DNA of 16,581 nucleotides from Collinsella sp. AF02-46-1 (GTDB taxonomy: Bacteria; Actinomycetota; Coriobacteriia; Coriobacteriales; Coriobacteriaceae): assembly GCA_934876235.1 (NCBI GenBank), contig CAKXKM010000024.1:1-16581 (forward strand). Reading direction: 5' to 3'. Both the position numbers and the translations under genes were made by a program. The notes beneath the pieces are model-generated. The model was not told the DNA's origin and made no database searches. It saw nothing but the letters and a program-made list of their open reading frames with translations. Position 1 is the stretch's first letter. The number at the start of each line of letters is the position of its first letter. This document shows positions 14,885 to 16,581 of the stretch, in pieces.

Positions 14885-16581
14885 GTGAAACCTTCCGCCG
14901 TCCTTCGTTTGGCTCTATATCGCACCCTAGCCGTCGCGGTTGCCGTACTCACCGTACTGAGCGCCGTCATGCCTGCCCCCGCCTTTGCCGCCGACTCCGA
15001 CCAGCAGGTCAAGACGGTCCGCGTTGGCTGGCTCGTCAACAACAAAGGCTTCCAGGAAGGCACGCCGGGCGAGCGCCTCTCGGGATGGGGCTACGAGTAC
15101 CTCCAGACCCTCTCGTATTACACAAAGGGCTGGCAATACGAATACGTTAGCGGCACCTTCTCCGAGCTTATGGACATGCTCGAGGCGGGCGAAATCGACC
15201 TCATGCCCAACATCTCGTATTCGGCAGAGCGCGAGCAGAAGCTGCTCTTTTCCTCGAACCCCGAGGGCACCGAGCGCTACTACATCTACGCCAGGCCCGA
15301 TCGCGACGACCTTGCCAAAGGCGACCCCCAGGCGCTCCAAGGCCTTACCATCGGCTGCAACGCCGGCGTTATGCAAACTATCGTCGGCCAGCAGTGGCTC
15401 GCCGACGAAGGCGTTACCTGCACCTATAAAGAAATCGACACCGGCAGCGCCCTCTTTGAGGCGCTTGCAGACGGCGAGGTCGACGCCGTCATCATGAACG
15501 ACACCATTTCGTCGCCCGATGCGTCACCCATGTTCTACGTAGGCTCGAGCGACTACTATTTTGCCGTTCCCAAAAGCCGCCCTGATCTGATGAACGACAT
15601 CAACGCCGCCATGACGGCAATCGCCCGCGTCAACCCGCGCTATAACGACGAAGTCAAATCGAGCTACTCGGCCCAAAACAGCGGCTCATCATCGCTCGCC
15701 GGCACCGAGACCTCCTGGCTCAAAGCAAACGGCAACACCATCACGATTGGCTATCTTAAAAACCAACTTCCCTATTGCACGCAAAATGACGACGGCGAGA
15801 TGGAAGGGTCGCTCGCCTCGCTTGCAACGACGCTGCACGACAAGTTTGGCATTACGGTTAAAACGGTCGCGATCTCAAATAACCAGCAAATGCTCAAAGC
15901 CCTTTCCAACGGAACCATCGATGTCGCCCTGCCTCTGTTTCGCGACTACTGGCTTGCCGAACAGAAAGGGGTCATTCAGTCAAACCCGATGGGAACGGTT
16001 TCCCTAACCGCCATTCACAGCAGCAACAACCCGAACAGCGACCTTAAGAAAATCGCTTGTACACAGGACGCGATCGTCAACCATTCTGCGCTCGAGAGCC
16101 TCTTCCCCGACGCAACGATCACCGATTATCCGAATGGCAACGAGGCGCTCGAAGCCCTCAATAAGGGGGAGGCTAGTTGCATCATTGTCCCCAGCACGCG
16201 CCTGAAAACCATCCGCGACACCTACAACATCGAGGATTTCCAAACACAGGAGCTCACCGGCACGGCACAGCTATCGTGTTTGATTTCGCGCGGCAAGCCC
16301 GAGCTGTTGGGAATCATCAATAAGGGCATCGTCAATGCCGGCGAATCGCTCTCTGCAAGCAGTTATTCCCCCACATCGTACTCGGCGCAAGAATCGGATG
16401 CGTTCCGACTTCTCTACCGCAACCGCATCGTCATTGCGGCAGTCGTCATCTGCATTTTGCTCACCGGCATCGTCATCCTTGTCTGGTCGCTTTACCGCGC
16501 ACAGGAGGAACGGCAGAAAGCCGATGCCGCCAACGCCGCCAAAACCGCTTTCCTCACGCGCATGAGCCACGACATCCGCAC
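14885..16581 (+). CDS. Sensor histidine kinase with two solute-binding domains (C-terminus outside window)
   Basis: The open frame runs without a stop to the window edge (565 codons). The GTG at 14885 has AGGA 6 bases upstream. The preceding ATG at 14883 runs straight into TGA. A signal peptide (1-35, ending PAPAFA) is followed by a first SBP_bac_3-like domain (about 43-265, with GWGYEYLQ and GEIDLMPNISYSAERE) and a second, more divergent one (about 283-500, ITIGYLKNQLPY, GTIDVALPL). One membrane helix lies at about 515-537, then a short coiled coil, and AAKTAFLTRMSHDIR with the phospho-acceptor His562. Small polar nutrients such as amino acids would bind outside and control autophosphorylation. 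The ATPase domain and any receiver or output domains are beyond the edge. The plan resembles EvgS/BvgS sensors, but without a PAS domain before the H-box. Confidence 0.9.
   Translation, partial: MKPSAVLRLALYRTLAVAVAVLTVLSAVMPAPAFAADSDQQVKTVRVGWLVNNKGFQEGTPGERLSGWGYEYLQTLSYYTKGWQYEYVSGTFSELMDMLEAGEIDLMPNISYSAEREQKLLFSSNPEGTERYYIYARPDRDDLAKGDPQALQGLTIGCNAGVMQTIVGQQWLADEGVTCTYKEIDTGSALFEALADGEVDAVIMNDTISSPDASPMFYVGSSDYYFAVPKSRPDLMNDINAAMTAIARVNPRYNDEVKSSYSAQNSGSSSLAGTETSWLKANGNTITIGYLKNQLPYCTQNDDGEMEGSLASLATTLHDKFGITVKTVAISNNQQMLKALSNGTIDVALPLFRDYWLAEQKGVIQSNPMGTVSLTAIHSSNNPNSDLKKIACTQDAIVNHSALESLFPDATITDYPNGNEALEALNKGEASCIIVPSTRLKTIRDTYNIEDFQTQELTGTAQLSCLISRGKPELLGIINKGIVNAGESLSASSYSPTSYSAQESDAFRLLYRNRIVIAAVVICILLTGIVILVWSLYRAQEERQKADAANAAKTAFLTRMSHDIR

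Overview
The window looks like chromosomal DNA from a high-GC anaerobe of the Coriobacteriia, most likely Collinsella or a close relative. That assignment is an inference from GC-rich codon use, AAGGAG-type ribosome binding sites, frequent GTG starts and the gene mix. No rRNA, tRNA, CRISPR array, insertion sequence or phage gene was seen. The DNA is densely coding, with short genes and operons on both strands.

Left part (1-5775): a small four-helix membrane protein (+) converges on an RlmA-type 23S rRNA methyltransferase (-) across two back-to-back hairpins. A MATE exporter (+) follows. A LysR regulator (-) is divergent from an EamA/DMT exporter (+), the usual regulator-target layout. A family 1 uracil-DNA glycosylase comes next on the + strand.

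Middle (5789-9227): a minus-strand run holds release factor 3 (prfC) upstream of a two-gene operon. That operon has a VUT/YhhQ-type queuosine-precursor transporter followed by a short-chain dehydrogenase, and it has its own well-formed promoter and a folded 5' leader of about 79 nt. A 50-bp palindrome and a TA-rich operator region separate prfC from the divergent GntR gene.

Right part (9228-16581): a YtrA-like GntR regulator, an ABC ATPase and an ABC-2 permease form one operon (+). A second EamA transporter follows, whose two halves are unusually alike. On the minus strand lie a two-helix K+-channel-like protein, a LOG-family nucleotide hydrolase and a YfeO-like ClC protein. The window ends inside a large membrane sensor kinase (+) with a signal peptide, two periplasmic solute-binding domains, one membrane helix and the start of a histidine-kinase H-box. 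Its C-terminal part lies outside.

The most unusual non-coding signals are: (1) a repeated palindrome (TAGTCATTGGGGACGTTCTT and its inverse) that sits both times next to a conserved extended -10 promoter block, upstream of the methyltransferase and of the channel gene; (2) the two-hairpin leader of the queuosine-transporter operon, which can form a pseudoknot with the region around its ribosome binding site; and (3) the 50-bp palindrome between prfC and the GntR operon.
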